Origin: Devosia yakushimensis | GTDB taxonomy: Bacteria; Pseudomonadota; Alphaproteobacteria; Rhizobiales; Devosiaceae | NCBI RefSeq assembly: GCF_030159855.1 | Contig: NZ_BSNG01000001.1 | Coordinates: 496,001-560,000 of the forward strand | Direction: 5' to 3' | DNA: 64,000 bases | In this document: positions 49,985 through 58,034 of the stretch, in pieces | How the letters are laid out: each line of letters starts with the position of its first letter | Position numbering within the stretch: position 1 is the first letter of the stretch | Translations under genes and position numbers: made by a program | The notes under the pieces: model-generated | Seen by the model: only the letters and a program-made list of their open reading frames with translations | Told to the model about the DNA's origin: nothing | Database searches by the model: none

Positions 49985-51017
49985 TACCGCCGCCCGCATG
50001 CCGCAGGTTGATCCCGATCCGCTGATCGAGGTGGATAATCTGGCCACCCATTTTTTCGGCGGGGCTGGCATGGTGCGGGCGGTCGATGGCGTATCCTTCA
50101 CCATTCCGCGCGGCAAGACCGTCTGCGTGGTGGGGGAATCCGGCTCCGGCAAGAGCATTACCGGCCGTTCCATTCTCAACCAGGTGCCGCGTGGCGGGCG
50201 CATCGTATCGGGCGCCATTCGCTATCGGCCCGATCCGGCGGAACCAGCGGTTGACCTGGTGGGGCTCGACCCACGCGGCCGCGAAATGCGGGCCATTCGC
50301 GGCGCCCAGATCGGGCTGATCAGCCAGGAGCCGATGGCGGCTTTGTCGCCCGTGCATACGATCGGCAACCAGATGATGGAGGTGATCCGCCTGCATCTGA
50401 AAATGGGCCGCAAGGAAGCGCGGGAACATGCCATCGAAACGCTGGCGCTGGTTGGCATTCCTCGGCCGGCCGACCGGATGGAAAGCTATGCGTTTCAATT
50501 CTCCGGCGGCATGCGGCAGCGCGTCTGCATTGCTCTGGCGCTGGCCTGCCGGCCCAAGCTGCTGATTGCTGACGAGCCGACCACGGCGCTCGATGTAACC
50601 ACGCAGGCCAATATTCTGGACCTGCTGTCCTCGCTTCAGGCCGAATTCGGCCTGTCGGTCTTGTTCGTTACCCATGATCTGGGCGTGGTGGCCGAAATCG
50701 CCGATGAGGTGGTGGTGATGTATCTCGGCCGGGTGGTCGAAGCGGGCGATGTCGACACGATCTTTCATGCGCCGTCCCACCCCTACACCAAGGCGCTGCT
50801 GCAATCGGTGCCCCGCATGCACGGGGAGCCGACCGAACGGCTGGCGATCATTGAAGGCATGGTGCCGTCGCGCTTCGAGCGACCGCAAGGCTGCAGCTTT
50901 CATCCACGCTGCAAGGAGGCCGTGGTCGGCCTTTGCGACCGCAAAGATCCCCGGCCGGTCAGTGTGGGCAATGGCCATGTGGTCAGCTGCTTGCTCCATC
51001 AGGGAGAACAATCATGA
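49974..51017 (+). CDS. ABC transporter ATP-binding protein, OppD type
   Basis: From ATG 49974 (11-nt overlap with the permease) the protein has 347 residues; ATG 49947 or 49959 would add a few. Walker A 'GESGSGKS', signature 'FSGGMRQR', Walker B 'LLIADEPTTALDV', and the C-terminal 'GCSFHPRCKEAVVGLC'. It is the first ATPase of the oligosaccharide importer. Confidence 0.92.
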   Translation: MNIDTAARMPQVDPDPLIEVDNLATHFFGGAGMVRAVDGVSFTIPRGKTVCVVGESGSGKSITGRSILNQVPRGGRIVSGAIRYRPDPAEPAVDLVGLDPRGREMRAIRGAQIGLISQEPMAALSPVHTIGNQMMEVIRLHLKMGRKEAREHAIETLALVGIPRPADRMESYAFQFSGGMRQRVCIALALACRPKLLIADEPTTALDVTTQANILDLLSSLQAEFGLSVLFVTHDLGVVAEIADEVVVMYLGRVVEAGDVDTIFHAPSHPYTKALLQSVPRMHGEPTERLAIIEGMVPSRFERPQGCSFHPRCKEAVVGLCDRKDPRPVSVGNGHVVSCLLHQGEQS

Positions 51018-52066
51018 CCGCGCCTACTGCCGCGCCGCTGCTCGAGCTTGACGATCTGCGCATGCATTTTCCCATCCGCAAGGGTGCCTTTCGGCGGGTT
51101 GTGGGGCATGTCAAAGCCGTCGATGGCGTTTCGCTGCGCGTCGAGGATGGCGAGACGCTGGGTATTGTGGGGGAATCGGGCTGTGGCAAGTCGACGCTCG
51201 CCCGCACTGTGCTGCGCATCTATCAGCCCACCAGTGGAGAAATCCGCTATCGCAACCGCAGCGGCGGCACGGTCGATCTAGCCTCATTATCCGGACCGGC
51301 GCTCAACGAAATTCACCGCGACCTGCGCATGGTGTTTCAGGACCCGCAATCCTCGCTCAATCCGCGCCTGCCGGTGATCGACATTATCGGGGAAGTGCTC
51401 AGCATTAACGGCATCGTCAAGGGGCAGGAGCTGGAGCATCGGGTTGCCGAACTGATGCAGAGCGTGGGTCTGCGGCCCGAATATATGCGGCGCTATCCCC
51501 ATGCCTTTTCGGGTGGGGAGCGGCAACGCATTGGCATTGCTCGTGCACTGGCCTCCAATCCGCGGCTGGTGATTGCCGATGAGGCAGTGTCGGCCCTCGA
51601 TGTCAGCGTGCAGGCGCAGACCATCAATCTGCTGCAGGACCTGCAAGAGCGGCTGGGCCTGACCTACCTTTTCGTCGCGCATGACCTGTCGGTCGTGCGG
51701 CATATCTCGGACAATATCGCGGTCATGTATGTGGGCCGAGTGGTCGAGAAGGCGCCGACGGCCGAAATCTTCTCGCGCCCGCTGCATCCCTATACCGAAG
51801 CGCTGCTCTCGGCCGTGCCGATCCCCGATCCGCGGCTGCGGCGCCGTGGCCAGCGCATTCGTTTGGCCGGCGAAGTCGCCGATCCGGCCAATGCGCCATC
51901 GGGCTGCGCCTTTCATCCGCGCTGCCGCTACGCCACGGATTTGTGCCGGCAGGAAGTGCCGCAATTGCGCAGCGTCACGTCCGCGGGGCACGAAGTGGCC
52001 TGCCACCATGCCGAGAAGCTGACGCTCAATCCCTTTGCCAATAGTCCTGTCCCGGAGCTGACCTGA
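51014..52066 (+). CDS. ABC transporter ATP-binding protein, OppF type
   Basis: ATG 51014 overlaps the previous stop by 4 bp and gives 350 residues. Walker A 'GESGCGKST', signature 'FSGGERQR', Walker B 'LVIADEAVSALDV', and the Opp-type tail 'GCAFHPRCRYATDLC'. Its stop overlaps the next start by one base, which ties transport to catabolism in one transcript. Confidence 0.92.
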   Translation: MTAPTAAPLLELDDLRMHFPIRKGAFRRVVGHVKAVDGVSLRVEDGETLGIVGESGCGKSTLARTVLRIYQPTSGEIRYRNRSGGTVDLASLSGPALNEIHRDLRMVFQDPQSSLNPRLPVIDIIGEVLSINGIVKGQELEHRVAELMQSVGLRPEYMRRYPHAFSGGERQRIGIARALASNPRLVIADEAVSALDVSVQAQTINLLQDLQERLGLTYLFVAHDLSVVRHISDNIAVMYVGRVVEKAPTAEIFSRPLHPYTEALLSAVPIPDPRLRRRGQRIRLAGEVADPANAPSGCAFHPRCRYATDLCRQEVPQLRSVTSAGHEVACHHAEKLTLNPFANSPVPELT

Positions 52067-52896
52067 TGCCCGAACTCATCGCGCGCTCCGCCCAGCGGCC
52101 AATTGTCGACGCGTCTTCGGCAACGCTGGAACTGATCTATTTCGACCTGCTGACGTTGCCTGCTGGAGGGCAGGACACGCGGCAATTGCCACACCATGAA
52201 AGCCTCTATGTCGTGCTGTCGGGGCAGGTGGATATTGCAGTCGACGGGACCTTGTTCGAAGGGGTTGGTGGACGGGACGATATCTGGGGTGGCAATGCGG
52301 ACTCGGTCTACACGCCGGTGGGTGCCGAGGTGCAGGTTACGGCGCGCGGCTCGGCGGAGGTCGCTATTGCCGGCGGGCTTTGCAGCACGCGCTATGCGCC
52401 ATTTCGGGTTCGGCCCGATGAGGTGGACGCGGTCGAAGTCGGCTCGCGCGAAACCCATAGCCAGCGTCGGATCGTGCATCTGCTCGGGCAGCGGCAGAAT
52501 GGGCGCTGCGGCAATCTGCTGGTGAGCGAACTCTATGCCGGGGAGGGGTGCTGGTCGGGCTATCCGCCGCACAAGCACGACACCGAAAGCGGCGATGTCG
52601 AGACCCATCATGAGGAGCTTTATCACTATCGCTTCCTGCCCGAGACGGGGTTTGGCGGCCAGCTCACCTATGATCAGGATGGCCCGGTCAAGACGCTGAT
52701 GACCCGGCATGGCGACACTTTCCTGCTCGACCGGGGCTATCACCCCACCGTCACCTCGCCGGGGCATCGCGGCTACATCTTCACCATTCTCGTCGGCAAG
52801 CACCGGCGCGGCCTGATCCAGCAATTTGATCCGGCCCACCAGCACCTGACCAGCGTGATCCCCGGCATCGATGCGATGCGGGACAAGTTCAAATAA
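52066..52896 (+). CDS. IolB/KduI-family cupin isomerase
   Basis: The 276-residue bicupin matches 5-deoxy-glucuronate isomerase (IolB) and its relative KduI, which interconvert aldehyde and ketone forms of uronate-like sugars. The metal-site block 'SGYPPHKHD' (His169, His171) is followed by 'HHEELYHYRF', with a Glu and further His. No other inositol genes (iolC, iolD, iolE) are present, so a role on a different uronate, released by the GH39 enzyme encoded next, is more likely than inositol use. Confidence 0.82.
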   Translation: MPELIARSAQRPIVDASSATLELIYFDLLTLPAGGQDTRQLPHHESLYVVLSGQVDIAVDGTLFEGVGGRDDIWGGNADSVYTPVGAEVQVTARGSAEVAIAGGLCSTRYAPFRVRPDEVDAVEVGSRETHSQRRIVHLLGQRQNGRCGNLLVSELYAGEGCWSGYPPHKHDTESGDVETHHEELYHYRFLPETGFGGQLTYDQDGPVKTLMTRHGDTFLLDRGYHPTVTSPGHRGYIFTILVGKHRRGLIQQFDPAHQHLTSVIPGIDAMRDKFK

Positions 52897-52924
52897 TCGG
52901 CCCGGCCGAGGAGACGACAGCTTC

Positions 52925-54802
52925 ATGCGCGAACGCACTCGCATAATTGTTGATGCCAGCCAGGCATTGCGCCCGTTCAACCGGTTCTGGCGCGGCACGG
53001 GCTTTTCGCCGGCCGAACTGCTGCTGGAACCCGAAATGCGCCAGATGCTGGCCCATATTGGAGGATTGCCGAATGAAGGTATCCGCTTCCTACGCGTGCA
53101 TTATCTCTACAATCTGCTGAGCGCCACCAGCAGCGCGGGCAGGGTGGAGTATGACTGGTCGCTGCTCGACCGCGCGCTCGATGTGATGATCGAACATCGG
53201 CTCAAGCCGTTTTTCGAGCTGATGGGCAATCCGTCGGGCCTGTTCACCGACTATGAGGACATGGACCAGGTCCGGCTTTGGCGCGACCTCGTGACGGCGA
53301 CGGTCGAGCGCTATGTCGGCCGCTACGGCATGGACGAGGTGCGCAGCTGGTATTTCGAGACGACCAATGAGGCCGATTCCGGTTGGTGGACTTATGGCGA
53401 GAAGGGCTACACCAATTACTATGATGCTTGCGTCGCCGGGCTCGATGCGGTCGATCCTGGTCTGCCCATGGGCGGCCCCGGCACGGCGCGGACGCTGTCG
53501 CCGATCTTCCGGGCCCTGATGGTGCATTGCGATACGGGGGTGAGCTGCCTCACCGGCACGAAGCCGCGCCTCGATTATATCTCGATCCACGAGAAGGGCG
53601 TGAATGGCAGTGTCGAGGACCTGACGCCCAACACATCAGCCATTGTGGACCGTACGCTGCTGGTGGTGGATTATCTCAAACGGCATCACCCCAGCCTTGC
53701 CGGGCTGCCGATCGTCAATGACGAATGCGACCCGCAATTGGGCTGGACGGACCGCCATTCCTGGCATGGCAAAGCCTATTATGCCGGTATCATCGCCAAG
53801 ATCATCGAGCAGCATGACCGGCGGATCATTGCGCCGGGGGCAGCCGATTTCACCTTTCTCAGCAATGACCACGCCTTTATCGGCGGCTGGGGCCAGCGCA
53901 CGATCTTTGCCTATTTCGGGCCACGCAATTTCGGCAAGGCGCAGTGGGAGCACAAGACGGACCTGGGTAAACTGGCGACCGATGTCGATACCGCGCCGCC
54001 CTTCGAGCTGATCAAGAAGCCCGGCCTGACCTCCATGGAATTGCTGGCGACGCTTGGCGACACGGTCTGCGCGGTGTCCGCGCAGCCGGCGCTTGATCCT
54101 GACGGGGACGGGTTGGCCATTTTGCCGACCAGGCTGGAAGGGGGCGGGGCCTCGATCACGCTCATTCATAGCGTCGATGCCATCAATCGATCGGGCCGGA
54201 CCGCTGTCCGGCTGGAGGTGAGCGGGCTGGCGGCGGGGCGGCATGGGCTGTGCCTGCTGCGGATCGATGACGAATTCAGCAATCCGATGGAGGTTTGGGA
54301 AGCCCAGCACGACGAGAGCAATCCGCGTGGCCCTTGGGAGCCGGTCGGCGCGCCGCGCGAACCCACCGAGGCGCAATTTGCCGAGCTGCGCAAGGCGCAG
54401 GAGCCAGCCTTGCTGCATCCGATCAGCATTATCGAGGCCGAGGACGGCCGGGTGAGCGTGGATATCGATGTGCCGCTACCCTCGCTGACGCAGGTGCTGG
54501 TGGTGCCCGATACCGATACACCGCCGGCGGCGCCCACGGCTCTGGTGGTTGAGCGCTATCGCGGTCTGGGTGGGCGGGAAGAGCGCATGCTGTTCTGGGC
54601 GCCGGGCGATGCGCAGCCGGCCATTTTCTACGAGGTGCTGACCAGCAGTGATGGCGAGAACTTCACCCAGGTCAGTGCCGTGCCGCTGCTCTCGACGGCG
54701 TTCCTGCATATGTCGCCGCCAGCGGGTGTTCGTTACGCAGTCCGCGCCCGCGATGCCTTCGGCCGCCGCAGCCCGCTTTGTATTGCTCCGGCGCAGGGCT
54801 GA
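52925..54802 (+). CDS. GH39 glycoside hydrolase, alpha-L-iduronidase-like
   Basis: ATG 52925 gives 625 residues without a signal peptide, so the enzyme is cytoplasmic. Acid/base Glu149 lies in 'WYFETTNEADSGWW' and nucleophile Glu267 in 'PIVNDECDPQLGW'. These and 'NYYDACVAGLDAVDP', 'RLDYISIHEKG', 'FLSNDHAFI' and 'LIKKPGLTSMELL' follow the human lysosomal alpha-L-iduronidase pattern (NDEADPLVGW and so on, recalled from memory) more than bacterial beta-xylosidases of GH39. A C-terminal beta region with a fibronectin-like end ('APTALVVERYRGLGGREERM', 'YAVRARDAFGRRS') also fits. Likely role: freeing L-iduronate or a similar sugar from imported glycosides. Confidence 0.8.
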   Translation: MRERTRIIVDASQALRPFNRFWRGTGFSPAELLLEPEMRQMLAHIGGLPNEGIRFLRVHYLYNLLSATSSAGRVEYDWSLLDRALDVMIEHRLKPFFELMGNPSGLFTDYEDMDQVRLWRDLVTATVERYVGRYGMDEVRSWYFETTNEADSGWWTYGEKGYTNYYDACVAGLDAVDPGLPMGGPGTARTLSPIFRALMVHCDTGVSCLTGTKPRLDYISIHEKGVNGSVEDLTPNTSAIVDRTLLVVDYLKRHHPSLAGLPIVNDECDPQLGWTDRHSWHGKAYYAGIIAKIIEQHDRRIIAPGAADFTFLSNDHAFIGGWGQRTIFAYFGPRNFGKAQWEHKTDLGKLATDVDTAPPFELIKKPGLTSMELLATLGDTVCAVSAQPALDPDGDGLAILPTRLEGGGASITLIHSVDAINRSGRTAVRLEVSGLAAGRHGLCLLRIDDEFSNPMEVWEAQHDESNPRGPWEPVGAPREPTEAQFAELRKAQEPALLHPISIIEAEDGRVSVDIDVPLPSLTQVLVVPDTDTPPAAPTALVVERYRGLGGREERMLFWAPGDAQPAIFYEVLTSSDGENFTQVSAVPLLSTAFLHMSPPAGVRYAVRARDAFGRRSPLCIAPAQG

Positions 54803-54805
54803 TCG

Positions 54806-55621
54806 ATGCATATCGCCTATTTTACCAAGACGCTGGAAGGCCTGTCCCTGGAACAGGCCGCCGAGACTACCGCCGATCTGGGCTTCGACTGTGTCGATCT
54901 GCTGATTCGCGAGGGGCATGTCGTGTCGCCGGGGGTGCCGCAGGATATTGCCCGTGCGGCGAAGGTATTCGGCGCGAATGGCGTGCGGATGCCTATGGCG
55001 ACGATCGACGCTACCCGGCCCGATGAGGCGGCGGCTCGGCTGCTGGGGCATTGCGCCGAGACCGGTATCGGGCAAGTGCGGCTGGGGTTCTGGCGCTATG
55101 ATCCGATGCGGCGCTGGCAGGCGCAGGTGGATGATGCGCGCCGCGATCTCGATGGTTTCGAGGCCTTGGCGGGCCGCTTGGGCATTGTGCTGAGTGTGCA
55201 ATTGCATGGCGGCACGCTGCACAGTTCCGGCGCCCTGGCCCTACAATTGCTGGCGGGGCGCGACCCCACACGGATCGGGGCCTATCCCGACCCGGCCAAT
55301 CAGATCGTGCGCGAAGGCAGCGAGGATTGGCGGGTGACGCTGGATCTGCTTGAGCCCTGGTTCTGCTGCATCGGCGTCAAGAATGGCGGCTGGTTTCCCG
55401 CTGCCTATGGCGCTGATGGGCAGCGCAGATGGCAATCGGATTGGTATGGGCTCGACGAGGGCATGGTGCCCTGGAATGAGATCGTACCGCATCTGGTGCG
55501 CAGCGGCTTTGCCGGGGTGGTTTCGCTGCATTCCCAATACCGGGTTCCCCGCCAGCAGGCGCTCGACAAGGTCCGCGCCGACCTGGCCTATTTCCGGCGT
55601 CTGGCCGCAAGCAAAGAGTAG
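54806..55621 (+). CDS. Sugar phosphate isomerase/epimerase-like TIM-barrel protein
   Basis: The 271-residue protein starts 3 bp after the GH39 gene. 'LSLEQAAETTADLGFDCVDL' and late 'IGVKNGGWFPAAYG' / 'GFAGVVSLHSQYR' fit the xylose-isomerase-like AP_endonuc_2 TIM barrel, which holds a divalent metal and isomerises or epimerises sugars. A Glu and His of the metal site are seen in 'VQLHGG' and 'SLHSQY'. The precise reaction is unknown; C-epimerisation of a uronate or keto-acid would fit the operon. Confidence 0.75.
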   Translation: MHIAYFTKTLEGLSLEQAAETTADLGFDCVDLLIREGHVVSPGVPQDIARAAKVFGANGVRMPMATIDATRPDEAAARLLGHCAETGIGQVRLGFWRYDPMRRWQAQVDDARRDLDGFEALAGRLGIVLSVQLHGGTLHSSGALALQLLAGRDPTRIGAYPDPANQIVREGSEDWRVTLDLLEPWFCCIGVKNGGWFPAAYGADGQRRWQSDWYGLDEGMVPWNEIVPHLVRSGFAGVVSLHSQYRVPRQQALDKVRADLAYFRRLAASKE

Positions 55622-55626
55622 AGATC

Positions 55627-56643
55627 ATGACCAAACAGACTCCCGTGATTGCGGTGCTGCTGACCGAAAAAACACGCCGCATGATGCTGGACGATGGCTC
55701 CATCGCCCAGTTGAACGGACTTGGCGATGTACGCTGGCCGGCCGGGCCGACCATTGGTGCGGGCGAAGTTGACGCCCTGCTGCAGGGCGCTACGGCCTGC
55801 CTCACCGGCTGGGGCACGCCGGCATTCGATGTGGCGACGCGCCAGCGCCATCCGCAGCTTGCGCTGGTTGCCCATTCCGCCGGCAGCGTGCGGACATTGG
55901 TGCCGGCGCAATTGTTCGACGAGGGGCTAAGGGTCACCCATGCGGCGTCCAAGATCGCCGCTTCGGTGGCCGAATTCGTGGTGGCGGAGGCGCTGCTGGC
56001 TATGCGCGGCATTCCTCTGCTGCACCATGGATTGCGCAGTGGCGGTGAATGGCTCGATGTGCGCGCCTCGGTGCCGCAACGGCTGCTGGGCGGGCAGAGC
56101 GTGGGCATTGTGGGAGCGGGCTATGTGGGGCGCTCGGTCATCCGGCTGCTGGTGGCGTTTGGGTGCCGGGTTCTGGTTGTTGATCCGATGCTGGACGCCG
56201 ATAAGGCCGCGGCCCTTGGCGTTACCAGTGTGAGCCTGGACGATATGCTGGCGCAAAGCGATGTCGTGTCGCTGCATGCGCCGGTTCTGCCGGCAACGCG
56301 CCGGATGATCGGCGCGCGTGAATTGGCGCTGCTGCGGCCCGGCGCGCTGTTCATCAATACTGCTCGCTCGCAATTGGTGGACGAGGCGGCGCTGTTGGCG
56401 GAAATCCGCTCGGGCCGCATCAGGGCGGCGCTGGATGTGTTTGACGATGAGCCGCTGCCCCAGGACAGTCCGTTCCGCGATCCGGCGCTGGGCAATGTTA
56501 CTATCTCGCCGCATGCGGCGGGCCATACCGAAGAGGGGCATCGCAGTCAGGGGCAGGCCATGGTCGATGAAATCCGCCGGCATCTGCGCAATGAGCCGCT
56601 ATGGCACGAAGTGTCGCGCGCCATGCTTGAGACCATGGCGTGA
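55627..56643 (+). CDS. D-isomer-specific 2-hydroxyacid dehydrogenase
   Basis: The 338-residue protein has the NAD fold 'VGIVGAGYVGRSVIRLLVAF' and the catalytic Arg ('NTARSQLVDE'), Glu ('DVFDDEPLPQD') and His ('SPHAAGHTEEGH'). It resembles phosphoglycerate dehydrogenase-like enzymes found in sugar-acid loci. In this operon it may oxidise or reduce a C2 hydroxyl/keto group of the sugar acid. It overlaps the next gene by one base. Confidence 0.83.
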   Translation: MTKQTPVIAVLLTEKTRRMMLDDGSIAQLNGLGDVRWPAGPTIGAGEVDALLQGATACLTGWGTPAFDVATRQRHPQLALVAHSAGSVRTLVPAQLFDEGLRVTHAASKIAASVAEFVVAEALLAMRGIPLLHHGLRSGGEWLDVRASVPQRLLGGQSVGIVGAGYVGRSVIRLLVAFGCRVLVVDPMLDADKAAALGVTSVSLDDMLAQSDVVSLHAPVLPATRRMIGARELALLRPGALFINTARSQLVDEAALLAEIRSGRIRAALDVFDDEPLPQDSPFRDPALGNVTISPHAAGHTEEGHRSQGQAMVDEIRRHLRNEPLWHEVSRAMLETMA

Positions 56644-58034
56644 TGACTGCGCCACGCATAAGGACCATCGAGATCGACGCGTTCGAGCGGGATACGCGAT
56701 TGCGGCTGCCGTTCCGGTTTGGCGCGGCGACTTTGGAGCGGGCGCCGCAGGCCTTTGTGCGGGTGGTTGTGGCCGATGCGAGCGGGAGAACCGCCATTGG
56801 CGGGGCCGCCGAAATGATGGTGCCCAAATGGTTCGACAAAGACCCGGCACTGACGCCGGCGCAGAATGTCGAGCAATTGCGTAGCTCGATCCGCGTGGCC
56901 TCTGCCGCCGCGCTGGAGATGAGCGAGCCGATGGCGCTGTTTGCCGCCGCCCGGCTCAATGAGCTGGAAACCAGCCGCCGCCTGCCGGGAAATGCGCTGG
57001 CCGCGGGCTTCGGCCCCGCCCTCATCGCGCGGGCGGCGCTTGATGGCTATTGCCGGCTGGCGGAGCTGTCGTTTTTCGATGCGGTGCGGCGCAATCTGAT
57101 TGGTGTCGGCGGGGAGATGTTGCCCAGTGATATCGACGGTACGGCGGCGGAGGCCGTGCTGGCGACGCTCAGGCCCGGCACGTCGATTGCGGCCCGCCAC
57201 ACGATCGGTCTGCTCGATCCGATCAGCGAAGCTGACATTGCCGATCCCGCTCATGACGGCTTGCCGCAGAGCCTGGAGGCGGTGATTGCGCGCTATGGTA
57301 ATCGCTGGTTCAAGATCAAGCTTTCCGGTGATGGGGATGCCGACATTGAGCGGCTATTGCAGATAGCCGCCGTGCTGGAGTGCGTGCCCGATTATCGGGT
57401 CACGCTCGATGGCAATGAACAATTCGAGGCCGCAGAACAGGTTGATGCCTTGCTGGCCCGCATTGGGGCTACGCCCAGACTAGCCCGGCTGCGTGCGGCC
57501 ATTGCCTTTGTCGAACAGCCTTTTTCGCGCGGGATCGCTATGGATACGCCGTTGGATGGTCTGGCGGGGCAATTGCCGTTCCTGATCGACGAAAGCGACG
57601 ACACCGATGCCGCTTTCGCCCGCGCCAAGGCGCTGGGCTATACCGGGGTGTCCTCGAAAACCTGCAAAGGCATCTATCGCTCGCTGCTCAAGGTGATCCG
57701 CATCAAAACCGGCACCGCGCCGGGGCTGTTTGTCTCGGGTGAGGATTTGACCTGTCAGGCCGGGCTCGCCGTGCAGCAGGATCTGGCGCTGGTCTCCCTG
57801 CTTGGTCTGTCTCATGTCGAGCGCAATGGGCATCATTATGTCGCGGGCATGCAGGGCGCTCCGGCGGCGGAGAAGGCGCGCTTCGCGGCGGCCCATGCAG
57901 GCCTCTATGAGCCGGGTGCCGATGGGCCGCTCTTGTCGATCCGCGATGGTCAGATCGCCATCGGCTCGCTGGCGGCGGTGGGCTATGCCAGCGGCGCCTT
58001 GCCCGATTTCGATGCGATGGAGCCATTGGCATGA
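56643..58034 (+). CDS. Enolase-superfamily (mandelate racemase/muconate-type) enzyme
   Basis: The 463-residue protein has an N-terminal capping domain and a C-terminal barrel. The likely catalytic and metal residues are Lys-x-Lys in 'RWFKIKLSGDGD', Asp/Asn-Glu in 'VTLDGNEQFE', Glu in 'IAFVEQPFSRG', Asp-Glu in 'LIDESDD', and a far-side Lys in 'SSKTCKGIYRSL'. 'SHVERNGHHYVAG' is a conserved C-terminal block. Family members dehydrate or epimerise acid sugars through an enolate. It is longer than usual by about 80 residues at the front. The substrate cannot be named. Confidence 0.8.
   Translation: MTAPRIRTIEIDAFERDTRLRLPFRFGAATLERAPQAFVRVVVADASGRTAIGGAAEMMVPKWFDKDPALTPAQNVEQLRSSIRVASAAALEMSEPMALFAAARLNELETSRRLPGNALAAGFGPALIARAALDGYCRLAELSFFDAVRRNLIGVGGEMLPSDIDGTAAEAVLATLRPGTSIAARHTIGLLDPISEADIADPAHDGLPQSLEAVIARYGNRWFKIKLSGDGDADIERLLQIAAVLECVPDYRVTLDGNEQFEAAEQVDALLARIGATPRLARLRAAIAFVEQPFSRGIAMDTPLDGLAGQLPFLIDESDDTDAAFARAKALGYTGVSSKTCKGIYRSLLKVIRIKTGTAPGLFVSGEDLTCQAGLAVQQDLALVSLLGLSHVERNGHHYVAGMQGAPAAEKARFAAAHAGLYEPGADGPLLSIRDGQIAIGSLAAVGYASGALPDFDAMEPLA

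Noticed and set aside
52066..52896. Myo-inositol catabolic operon based on the IolB-like gene
   Set aside because: No iolC, iolD, iolE or iolG partner set is present.
52925..54802. Simple beta-xylosidase call for the GH39 enzyme
   Set aside because: The nucleophile and neighbouring blocks follow the iduronidase pattern better; xylosidase is kept only as the alternative.
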